Below are positions 57,393 to 64,000 of a stretch of 64,000 nucleotides of DNA, in pieces. The DNA lies in assembly GCA_020247395.1 (NCBI GenBank), contig JADCJC010000030.1, forward strand, positions 38,207 through 102,206, in the 5' to 3' direction. Made by a program: the position numbers and the translations under genes. A model generated the notes under the pieces. It was not told the origin of the DNA and did not search any database. It saw only the letters and a program-made list of their open reading frames with translations. This stretch comes from Rhodocyclaceae bacterium (lineage in GTDB: Bacteria > Pseudomonadota > Gammaproteobacteria > Burkholderiales > Usitatibacteraceae). The stretch's first letter is position 1. Each line of letters opens with the position of its first letter.

Positions 57393-57502
57393 CCCCGGCC
57401 CTCCTATACCCGCCAGTCACGGCGTTTGTTGACCGCAAACGCTCGATAACTCGCTTATCATTCGTACAACATTCAAACCAACGTATGCCGAAAAGAACAA
57501 CT

Positions 57503-59116
57503 ATGAAAAATCGCTCGAAGCCGCGACTCGCCATCAGCAATGCTATTCTGCTCGCGTTGCTCGGCGCGGGTTGCGCGAGCACCCAGCATACTGTAGTTGC
57601 CGACTTGCTGATCACCAACGGTCGCATCATTGATGGTTCGGGCAACCACTGGGCGCGTGGCAGCATGGCGATACGCGAGGGCAAAATTTTCCGCGTCGGC
57701 AACTTCAGCGATATCCGAGCCATCCGCACTATTGACGCAAAAGACCGTATTGTCGCGCCCGGTTTTATCGATGTCCATGCACACATCGAGTTTGGGCTGT
57801 TTGAAACACCGACGACGGACAATTTCATCCACAACGGTGTAACCACCGTCATCACCGGTAACTGTGGTGGGTCTGCCGATAGCTTGAAAGAGTTCTTCGC
57901 CAAGATTGATTCTTCGCGCACATCGATAAACGTGGCTTCCTTGGTGGGCCATAACACGGTGCGCCGTCAAGCCATGGGGCTTGCCAATCGCGCCGCCACG
58001 GTCGACGAGCAACGCAAGATGGAAGCGCTAGTTGAGACGGCCATGAAGGACGGTGCTGTCGGTCTCTCAACCGGACTCATTTACTTGCCAGGCGTCTACA
58101 GCGACACTGCCGAAGTGGTAGGCCTAGCCAAGGTCGCCGCCAAACATCGCGGCCTCTACGCCTCACACGTGCGCAACGAGGGTAACAAAGTCACGGAAGC
58201 CATCAATGAAGCGCTCAATATTGGGCGTGCGGCCAACATGCCGGTACAGGTGTCTCACTTCAAGGTCAGTGCCCCGGCCAACTGGGGACGATCCCGCGAA
58301 ACGCTTGAGCTGATTGAACAAGCACGACGTGACGGTCTTGATGTGACCATCGACCAATACCCATACACCGCCAGCAGCACGAGCCTCAGTGTGATGCTGC
58401 CCGAGTGGGCGATGGAAGGCGGTAGTGACGACATCAAGAAGCGCCTGAAGGATCCTGCAACCCGCAGCCAGATTGCCGCGCAAATGTTGGCCAACGCCAA
58501 TGCGTCCAAACGCCCAAGCTTTGCCTATGCGGTGGTCGCGCGCCACGCCGCCGATCCGTCGCTGAATGGCCAGAGTATCGCGACGATCAATCTTGCCCGC
58601 GGTCGGCCCGCTGGACTTGTGTCGGAAATTGAAACCATGCTGGATCTCATGATTGCCGGTGGCGCACAGATGGTGTTTCATGGCATGAGTGAGGCTGACG
58701 TGAAGTACTTCATGGCTTACCCATTCAACATGATCGGTGCCGACGGCGGCGTACAGAACGGCAAAGGACAGCCCCACCCTCGCAGCTACGGCACCAACGC
58801 GCGTGTACTGGGCAAGTATGTTCGGGAAGAGAAAGTCATTCGCTTGGAAGAAGCCGTTCGCCGCATGACCTCACTGGCGGCGCAGAAGTTTCAATTGAAG
58901 GATCGCGGTTTGTTGCGCGAAGGCTTCGCCGCCGACGTGGTTATCTTCGATGAAAACACCGTCACCGACAAGGCTACCTTCGAGCAGCCGCACCAATTTT
59001 CAGTCGGCTTCGATTACATCTTGGTCAACGGCGTGGTCACGGCGGAGAGCGGCAAACACACCGGTGCGCGTAACGGACAGGCGTTGCGCGGCCCGGCGTA
59101 CGTGGCCCAGCGGTAG
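57503..59116 (+). CDS. N-acyl-D-amino-acid deacylase (amidohydrolase), predicted lipoprotein
   Basis: The 537-residue protein has a lipoprotein signal with a lipobox (LLGAGC), then a D-aminoacylase-type amidohydrolase domain. Metal-ligand motifs are FIDVHAHIEFG, HVRNEGNKVTEAINEAL, VQVSHFKVS, MIGADGGV and HPRSYGTNARVLGKYVRE. The family deacylates N-acyl-D-amino acids. With its lipid anchor it would act in the periplasm. ATG 57503 directly opens the signal; ATG 57485 adds six residues. A GST gene follows by 10 bases. Confidence 0.92.
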   Translation: MKNRSKPRLAISNAILLALLGAGCASTQHTVVADLLITNGRIIDGSGNHWARGSMAIREGKIFRVGNFSDIRAIRTIDAKDRIVAPGFIDVHAHIEFGLFETPTTDNFIHNGVTTVITGNCGGSADSLKEFFAKIDSSRTSINVASLVGHNTVRRQAMGLANRAATVDEQRKMEALVETAMKDGAVGLSTGLIYLPGVYSDTAEVVGLAKVAAKHRGLYASHVRNEGNKVTEAINEALNIGRAANMPVQVSHFKVSAPANWGRSRETLELIEQARRDGLDVTIDQYPYTASSTSLSVMLPEWAMEGGSDDIKKRLKDPATRSQIAAQMLANANASKRPSFAYAVVARHAADPSLNGQSIATINLARGRPAGLVSEIETMLDLMIAGGAQMVFHGMSEADVKYFMAYPFNMIGADGGVQNGKGQPHPRSYGTNARVLGKYVREEKVIRLEEAVRRMTSLAAQKFQLKDRGLLREGFAADVVIFDENTVTDKATFEQPHQFSVGFDYILVNGVVTAESGKHTGARNGQALRGPAYVAQR

Positions 59117-59126
59117 TGGGCAACGC

Positions 59127-59759
59127 ATGTCACAAACTCTGCCTCTGCTCTATACCTTCCGGCGCTGTCCTTATGCCATTCGTGCGCGGCTCGCGATTGC
59201 GGTCGCCGGCATGACCGTCAACGAGCGCGAAGTTTCGCTGCGGGAAAAGCCGGCTGAGATGTTGGCGATTTCGCCCAAGGGTACGGTGCCGGTACTACAA
59301 CTGGCAGACGGTAGTGTCATTGACGAAAGCATTGACATCATGCGCTGGGCGCTGGCGCAGCATGATCCTGACCATTGGTTAGCGGTGGATGCCGACGAAG
59401 CCGCAACATTGATTCTCATCAACGACGCTGAATTCAAACGCGCGCTCGATGGTTATAAATATCCCAACCGTTACCCAGAACGCTCGGCGACCGATTATCG
59501 GCGCGAAGGAGAGCGGTTCCTGGCAACACTTGAGGCGCGACTAACCGGCCAGCCATTCCTCGGCGGCGGTCAGATTCGCTGGGTTGACGCGGCGGTTTTC
59601 CCGTTCATCCGGCAGTTTGCCGCCGTCGACCCCGACTGGTTTAGCAACGCCCCCTACCCTAACGTGCAGCGCTGGCTGCAAGCGTGGCTTGTTTCGCCGC
59701 TGTTCCTCAGCGTGATGGCAAAGCCCGTCCAAGCAGCGGCGGCGCAAGTGGCGGCCTGA
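59127..59759 (+). CDS. Glutathione S-transferase family protein
   Basis: The 210-residue protein has a thioredoxin-like N-terminal domain (YTFRRCPYAIRARLAIAVAGM, with a Cys-Pro pair that replaces the usual Tyr or Ser, SPKGTVPVLQLADGSVIDESIDI) and an all-helical C-terminal domain. The CPYA motif at the N-terminus is typical of the omega-like or redox group. Substrate unknown. The ATG at 59127 is the family start, 10 bases after the D-aminoacylase gene. Confidence 0.9.
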   Translation: MSQTLPLLYTFRRCPYAIRARLAIAVAGMTVNEREVSLREKPAEMLAISPKGTVPVLQLADGSVIDESIDIMRWALAQHDPDHWLAVDADEAATLILINDAEFKRALDGYKYPNRYPERSATDYRREGERFLATLEARLTGQPFLGGGQIRWVDAAVFPFIRQFAAVDPDWFSNAPYPNVQRWLQAWLVSPLFLSVMAKPVQAAAAQVAA

Positions 59760-59876
59760 ACGGGCGACCAAAACGGGGCGAGCGCAAATGGCCGATGTTT
59801 GCGACTGCTAAAGCGACTTCCGGTCACTGTCGTTTTGGAGTACGATACTTCACGTTTTGTTACTTGGATACTCATC

Positions 59877-60212
59877 ATGTCAGCCGCCGCCGCACCAGCC
59901 ACACCCGCCCGCCCCGCCCCTGCCGCCGCCCCCGCGGCCGCCAGCGGTGGCCCCGTTAATCCCGTCGTCACCACCGCCGAACGGCTGTATATTCAACTGG
60001 TTTCGGGCTCAGTCGTGATCAGCGACAACTCGGCCAAGATGCCGGTTGACGCCCGAAGCCTCGCCAAAATGAGTCTGGATCTCGCCAAAGCGTTTCATGA
60101 CGTCGAGATCAGTCTGCGCGAGAAGCCGGTACTCACCACGGCAACGTTCGACGCTAACATGTGCGACTTTGACGCGTGGAATTCAGCGGCAACCGCACCG
60201 AAGGCGGCTTAG
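59877..60212 (+). CDS. Hypothetical protein, 111 residues
   Basis: The protein has an Ala/Pro-rich N-terminus (about 40 residues, low complexity) and a C-terminal half with VTTAERLYIQLVSGSVVISDNSAKMPVDARSLAKMSLDLAKAFHDVEISL. I do not recognise the family. The ATG at 59877 starts in low complexity; a longer frame reaches 59799. No signal peptide is obvious. Confidence 0.6.
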   Translation: MSAAAAPATPARPAPAAAPAAASGGPVNPVVTTAERLYIQLVSGSVVISDNSAKMPVDARSLAKMSLDLAKAFHDVEISLREKPVLTTATFDANMCDFDAWNSAATAPKAA

Positions 60213-60248
60213 TCCCTTAATCCTACTCCCGGCAGGGCGGCGGCGGCG

Positions 60249-61025
60249 TTACTTCACAAACACGCTGTCTGCCATCGGCTCGTTCACCTTGAACTGCCGC
60301 CAGAAGATGTCCATCCATTTGATGCCATCGAAGTAAAGTCGCACCCGCGTCGGCTGAACAAAGTCGACGTTGGGCGCATGCTTGAAGTCTGAATAAATAC
60401 GGTGATGAAACCCGACGTCGGTGGTGAATGCCACACTGCGGATGTATTTGTTTTGCTGGTCGATAAAAAATGTCGTGACCTGTTTCTTCGGGTCGGTGAT
60501 CTGCACAACGTAACAAAGCGCGCCTTCAATCTGATCGTCGGTTAGCCGATCCACTTGGAACCCGTCGCGATCGGCAAATCGCAGGATGCCAAAGCCGAAG
60601 TTGTTGCTCCACGAGAAGTGCTTCTGGTAGGGTTTGGCTTGCTCACTTAAAAAATTGTGGGTCGCCTTGCTATCAAAGATGAGCTGCATAAAGACGTTTT
60701 CGCCCTGCTTGGCATCAAAGCGTACCTTGCCACTCGCCTGCCGCGCCGAGTCGTTTTCTGTCGGAAACACCCGATACATCGCGTAATCATCAAACTTCAT
60801 CTGATGTGCCGCATCGGTTTTTCCGTAAGGCGTCCACACCGCGTCCCCCTTGAGCATCAAGGTTTTCGGTTGTTGCCAGGTGTCCCCGCCGGATGCCGCC
60901 ACCGCCATTTGCAGAATCTGCTTAGCCGTCGGCCCGCCCGACGCCGCAGGTGGGCTATGCCCAAGCGACAACGAGGAGAAAACCAGACAAAGACAACCCA
61001 CCAGTGTTTTGATCACTGCCACCAT
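60249..61025 (-). CDS. Exported hypothetical protein, outer-membrane lipoprotein-sorting-like
   Basis: The 258-residue protein has a Sec signal (KTLVGCLCLVFSSLSLGHS) and then a domain rich in beta strands (MLKGDAVWTPYGKTDAAHQMKFDDYAMYRVFP, GKVRFDAKQGENVFMQLIFDSK, LRFADRDGFQVDRLTDDQIEGALCYVVQITDPKKQVTTFFIDQQNKYIRSVAF). This pattern is like LolA-like periplasmic proteins, but I cannot name it. ATG 61025 is chosen; GTG two codons later is an alternative because GGGGG lies next to the ATG. It is divergent from the DUF1838 gene. Confidence 0.6.
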   Translation of the reverse strand: MVAVIKTLVGCLCLVFSSLSLGHSPPAASGGPTAKQILQMAVAASGGDTWQQPKTLMLKGDAVWTPYGKTDAAHQMKFDDYAMYRVFPTENDSARQASGKVRFDAKQGENVFMQLIFDSKATHNFLSEQAKPYQKHFSWSNNFGFGILRFADRDGFQVDRLTDDQIEGALCYVVQITDPKKQVTTFFIDQQNKYIRSVAFTTDVGFHHRIYSDFKHAPNVDFVQPTRVRLYFDGIKWMDIFWRQFKVNEPMADSVFVK

Positions 61026-61111
61026 ACCCCCGAAAAATAACGACTTGAGCAAAATTTGCCAAAGTATTGTATCGTGTTGGAAATTTGTCCGGACAACTGA
61101 AGGAGAATTAC

Positions 61112-62044
61112 ATGAAACTGTCCAAACTTGTCATGCTGTGTGCCGCCTCGTTGGCGATCAGTATTTCCCCGCTTGCCAGCGCGCAGAAATCCGCAGCGTC
61201 CGCGCAATTCGACATCAATAACCCCGATGATGTCGTAAAAATGGACCGCAAGATTCAGTCCAGCCTGAAGGATGGCGAAGAAATTGTGTACTACTGGGAA
61301 GGCAAAGTGTTTTCCCGTGTGCCCGGCGAAAAAGACCGACACCTGTTCACCTATTGGGGAATGAATATCCGTACCTCAAAGGGCTTCCAGGATCCGGTGA
61401 AGGGCTACGGCTGGCGTCACGTGTCGCGCGAAGTACTGTTCTACCTAGACCCGGTCACAAACCAAGTCGTCCGGACTTGGAAAAACCCTTGGACGGGTGA
61501 AGAGGTCGAGGTTCAACATATCGCGAATGATCCCGTCAACGGGCGTGGCATTAGCTGGGCAAAAGGTGAGAGCGGCCCGGCAAAGTTCCGCGGCAAACAG
61601 CTCGAAGACAAGTTCATCATTACCAACGAGTTTCCATTGTTCTACAGCAACCCGCTGGCTGGCGACTACCAAGACTACATTGGCGGCACTTACCAAGCGA
61701 TGGAGATCTTCAACTTTGTCATCGACAGGGACGAACTACTAGACCCAACCAAAACGACAACTTACCCCGGAATTGCGTGGACACGTATCGTGAAGTTCCT
61801 GCCGTGGATGAAGATGGGGGACCGGGTTGGTTACGTAATCTATTCCGGCACCGGCAAGAAACTTAAAGGTGGCTATGCCGCCATGCCTGAGGGTATCCGC
61901 AAGGAAATCGAAACCAACTGGCCGATTTACAAAAACGCGCCGCCAACTGATGACACCCGCCCGAACGAAACATCCTGGACGGACTTCAAGAAAATTATGG
62001 AAAGGAAAAAAGCGGCGGCTGCCAAACCCGCAGCGGCAAAATAG
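61112..62044 (+). CDS. DUF1838 family exported protein
   Basis: The 310-residue protein has a Sec signal (KLVMLCAASLAISISPLASA) and the DUF1838 domain, with EIVYYWEGKVFSRVPGEKDRHLFTYWGMNIRT, VSREVLFYLDPVTNQVVRTWKNPWTGEEVEVQHIANDPVN and WTRIVKFLPWMKMGDRVGYVIYSGTGKKLKGGYAAMPEGIRKEI. The function is unknown. A good AGGAG site precedes the ATG at 61112. The C-terminal tail is Lys/Ala-rich. It is divergent from another exported protein gene with 86 bases between. Confidence 0.85.
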   Translation: MKLSKLVMLCAASLAISISPLASAQKSAASAQFDINNPDDVVKMDRKIQSSLKDGEEIVYYWEGKVFSRVPGEKDRHLFTYWGMNIRTSKGFQDPVKGYGWRHVSREVLFYLDPVTNQVVRTWKNPWTGEEVEVQHIANDPVNGRGISWAKGESGPAKFRGKQLEDKFIITNEFPLFYSNPLAGDYQDYIGGTYQAMEIFNFVIDRDELLDPTKTTTYPGIAWTRIVKFLPWMKMGDRVGYVIYSGTGKKLKGGYAAMPEGIRKEIETNWPIYKNAPPTDDTRPNETSWTDFKKIMERKKAAAAKPAAAK

Positions 62045-62072
62045 CCATCGAAGACTGGCAACACGAAGCAAG

Positions 62073-62105
62073 TAATGCCCGTCAACCGACGGGCATTATT
62101 GTTGT
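62073..62105 (+). terminator. Terminator after the DUF1838 gene
   Basis: TAATGCCCGTC (62073-62083), an AACC loop and GACGGGCATTA (62088-62098) form a perfect 11-bp stem followed by TTGTTGTG. Confidence 0.75.
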
Positions 62106-62157
62106 GAATGTGGGGAGTTGCCTTTAGTCTGCAGTTTGGATCAATCTGGGTATCTTC

Positions 62158-62472
62158 ATGGATATGCTGCTTGCTGTCGCTGGGTTGGCCGTCTCACCGA
62201 TGCTTCTCATATTGGCGCTGTTGGTACGAGGTGCTGGCCCTAAAAGGATCGTTACGTTCTTACCTCCCGGCGGGGAGGCGGAAACGACGCGGCTCAATCG
62301 ACGTGTTGGAAACATGTTACTTGCGCTTCCACTTTGTACCGCCGGATTCGGTACCACTGCTGTCGCGTTTCCTGAGAACGCCGGACGGCTTGTTGCACTG
62401 ATGGTGCTGCTCTTCTTGGTTGTCGTAATGGCGGCTGTAATCGTCGCAAACTTGTACCCCAAACGGAAGTGA
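62158..62472 (+). CDS. Small three-helix membrane protein
   Basis: The 104-residue protein has three hydrophobic segments (residues 3-25, 53-70, 78-98) and a basic C-terminus (YPKRK). A PKRIVTFLPPGGEAETTRLNRRVG loop is cytoplasmic by charge. I do not recognise the family. There is no clear ribosome site, so it is only moderately supported. Confidence 0.45.
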   Translation: MDMLLAVAGLAVSPMLLILALLVRGAGPKRIVTFLPPGGEAETTRLNRRVGNMLLALPLCTAGFGTTAVAFPENAGRLVALMVLLFLVVVMAAVIVANLYPKRK

Positions 62473-62690
62473 AGATGCCCGGTATCGTTCGAGGCAGTCG
62501 CGCAGTGATATGGGGCTGTCCTGCAAATCTTGGAAAGTCCAGAGAGTCACATTGATTTGCTTTGAATTCTGTGAACTCGGGCCTGAGATCAGGCGGTCGT
62601 CGGGGAAGGCTGGCTGGCTGTTGATTCCGCCTGATTCTCCTCCATTACGCAAGGACGCTCACTTAACTGTTGTCTATTCCATCAGCTAAA

Positions 62691-62885
62691 GCCATCTCTT
62701 ACGTCGTGGGCAAACTAAAGGGCAAGTCTGCCAACTACTTGAGGTGGCCTCACTGGAAAGATCTGCGAAAAAAGCTCTGGCGGGAATACTTCTGACCAGC
62801 CTCTTTCTGCATTGCGTTGTGTGGTGGTGCACCGTTGGAGAACGCGAAGACCCATGTCCGAAATCAAAACAGCCCAGCTCGATGA
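62691..62885 (+). pseudogene. IS200/IS605-type transposase (TnpA) remnant with an internal stop
   Basis: One frame reads AISYVVGKLKGKSANYLRWPHWKDLRKKLWREYF, then TGA (62793-62795), then PASFCIALCGGAPLENAKTHVRNQ. It matches the C-terminal half of IS200-type TnpA, which usually reads ..vS..VG.LKGKSA...R......L...LW...YF.PSYC..S.GGAPL..vk.YI..Q in one frame. The TGA stands where a tryptophan is expected. The N-terminal HUH catalytic part is missing, so the element is dead. Confidence 0.65.
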
Positions 62886-62941
62886 TCGGCTGCGCCTGCT
62901 CAACCCAGCGCTAAAACACCTGCGGTGACGCGGGCTAATGC

Positions 62942-64000
62942 TCAAGAGCCCGCCTCAAAAAACTTGACGTTCATCAAACCTACTTCTGAACGCTCATGGG
63001 GCGACTTGATTGCCATCAACTCCCGCACCATCTCGAGCGCGGTCCTGTCACATGGCGGAAGCTCTGCGTCTGAGGTCGCAATTGGTGTTACGCGTCCTCC
63101 CCAGCGTACAAGATGCGCGGACAGGGTGAGGCCCGCACCAAATGCCGGGATCAGCACCAATCCACCGGGCTTCACGCGCCCTTCTTCAAGCGCATCAACG
63201 AGGGCAACCGGCGCGGTTGCCGCACTCATGTTGCCGTACTTGTGGACAGTCAAAAACACCTTATCCATACTCGCACCGGCTCGTTTAGCGACCGCTTCGA
63301 TGATGCGCAAGTTGGCTTGATGCGGAACCACCAGATCAACATCGTCGATGGTGACACCGGCCTGTTCAAGCACCGCGACCGACGCGTCGCCCATCCCCGT
63401 GACGGCCTTCTTGAAGATTTCTTGCCCATCAAAATCCCAGCGGGTGTCGCCGTAATACACACCAACGTTCGAGTAGAGCGCACCTTTGCCGCGAACCCGC
63501 AACGTTTGCCGCGCTTCTGCGTAACACTGTAGTTTTTGCGCGATAACGCCTTCCGGCTTGTCAGAAGCTTGAAACACCGCAGCGGCCGCACCATCCCCAA
63601 ACAGGACGGATACGTTGCGATTCTGCCAATCCATAAACTTTGAAATGTGTTCGACGCCGATAACGAGAACGTTTTTTGCGACACCGGATTGAATGAATGC
63701 AGTCGCCGTCGACATGCCGTATAAAAAACTCGTGCAGGCAGTATTCACATCCATGGCAGCAGCTTTGCTTGCACCTAGTCTGGCCTGTAGGCCCGATGCT
63801 GTATTCGGCACATGTTCATCAAAGCTACAACTGCCATAAATGATGAAATCAACATCGGCTGCCTCAATTCCGGCGCACGCAAGCGCACGTTGGGCGGCTA
63901 CATAGGAGAGCTCCAACCCACATACGTGGGAGATGCGCCGCTCCTTCATACCGGTCCGCTGAACGATCCAAGCGTCATCAGTCGGCAAAAACGTCGATAG
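62942..64000 (-). CDS. FabH-like 3-oxoacyl-ACP synthase III, N-terminus cut by the window edge
   Basis: About 352 residues are visible; the frame is open to the last base, so the true start lies beyond. The thiolase-fold protein has the catalytic Cys in TACTSFLYGM, the His in VPHQANLRI and the Asn in KYGNMSAATAPVALVDAL. The opening PTDDAWIVQRTGMKERRI is also FabH-like. The C-terminal 60 residues go beyond the usual FabH end. Some relatives make secondary metabolites or long-chain olefins; no such genes are in the window. No promoter is visible. Confidence 0.88.
   Translation of the reverse strand, partial: LSTFLPTDDAWIVQRTGMKERRISHVCGLELSYVAAQRALACAGIEAADVDFIIYGSCSFDEHVPNTASGLQARLGASKAAAMDVNTACTSFLYGMSTATAFIQSGVAKNVLVIGVEHISKFMDWQNRNVSVLFGDGAAAAVFQASDKPEGVIAQKLQCYAEARQTLRVRGKGALYSNVGVYYGDTRWDFDGQEIFKKAVTGMGDASVAVLEQAGVTIDDVDLVVPHQANLRIIEAVAKRAGASMDKVFLTVHKYGNMSAATAPVALVDALEEGRVKPGGLVLIPAFGAGLTLSAHLVRWGGRVTPIATSDAELPPCDRTALEMVRELMAIKSPHERSEVGLMNVKFFEAGS

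Overview
The window looks like a contiguous chromosome segment from a betaproteobacterium, probably Burkholderiales, with moderately high GC. Three blocks point that way: a tol-pal-cpoB-queE-queC block behind ybgC and ruvB, a divergent ppsA/ppsR pair, and a 3-hydroxybutyrate dehydrogenase. Genus cannot be set from the sequence. No tRNA, rRNA, CRISPR array or intact insertion sequence was seen.

Layout. 1-7.4 kb: a minus-strand operon (ppsA, an ElaA-type acetyltransferase, hbdH, pcp running off the left edge), divergent ppsR, and an EstA-type GDSL autotransporter. 7.4-11.9 kb: an accessory, partly decayed stretch with an orphan membrane protein, a methyltransferase remnant carrying an in-frame stop, the tail of an AEC-type permease, and an SDR/LysR divergent pair with two palindromes between the genes. 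11.9-28.7 kb: the most interesting region. One strand carries a secreted cyanophycinase, an arginine-type ABC transporter with a CphZ/AotO peptidase (aotJQMOP), an AraC-type ArgR and the arginine succinyltransferase genes aruCFGDB. A TonB-dependent receptor is divergent from the cyanophycinase. Read together, these genes would take cyanophycin or its beta-Asp-Arg dipeptides from the outer membrane to glutamate. aruE, the last pathway gene, is not in the window. 28.8-41.8 kb: a YeeE/YedE transporter, queC, queE, cpoB, pal, tolB, tolA, tolR, tolQ, ybgC, ruvB, a DUF4442 protein, ruvA, a dead DUF559 gene, ruvC, a YbjQ protein and yebC, all on the minus strand. 42-51 kb: yjgR, slmA, an NTF2-like protein, a RimJ-type acetyltransferase, a flavocytochrome c sulfide dehydrogenase pair, clpA, clpS, a cold-shock protein and an rluE-type pseudouridine synthase. 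51-64 kb: a tiny Lys/Ala-rich exported protein, mnmA, a DUF349 protein, two predicted lipoproteins (phosphodiester glycosidase and D-aminoacylase), a GST, several exported proteins of unknown function including a DUF1838 member, an IS200-type remnant, and a FabH-like synthase running off the right edge.

Most genes are ordinary housekeeping. The points worth following up are the cyanophycin/arginine locus (with shared candidate ArgR sites and a cysteine-rich insert in AruC), the paired palindromes at the SDR/LysR promoter, a 54-bp tandem duplication beside ruvA with a diverged inverted copy, and a 27-bp-arm hairpin that holds the ends of two convergent genes.
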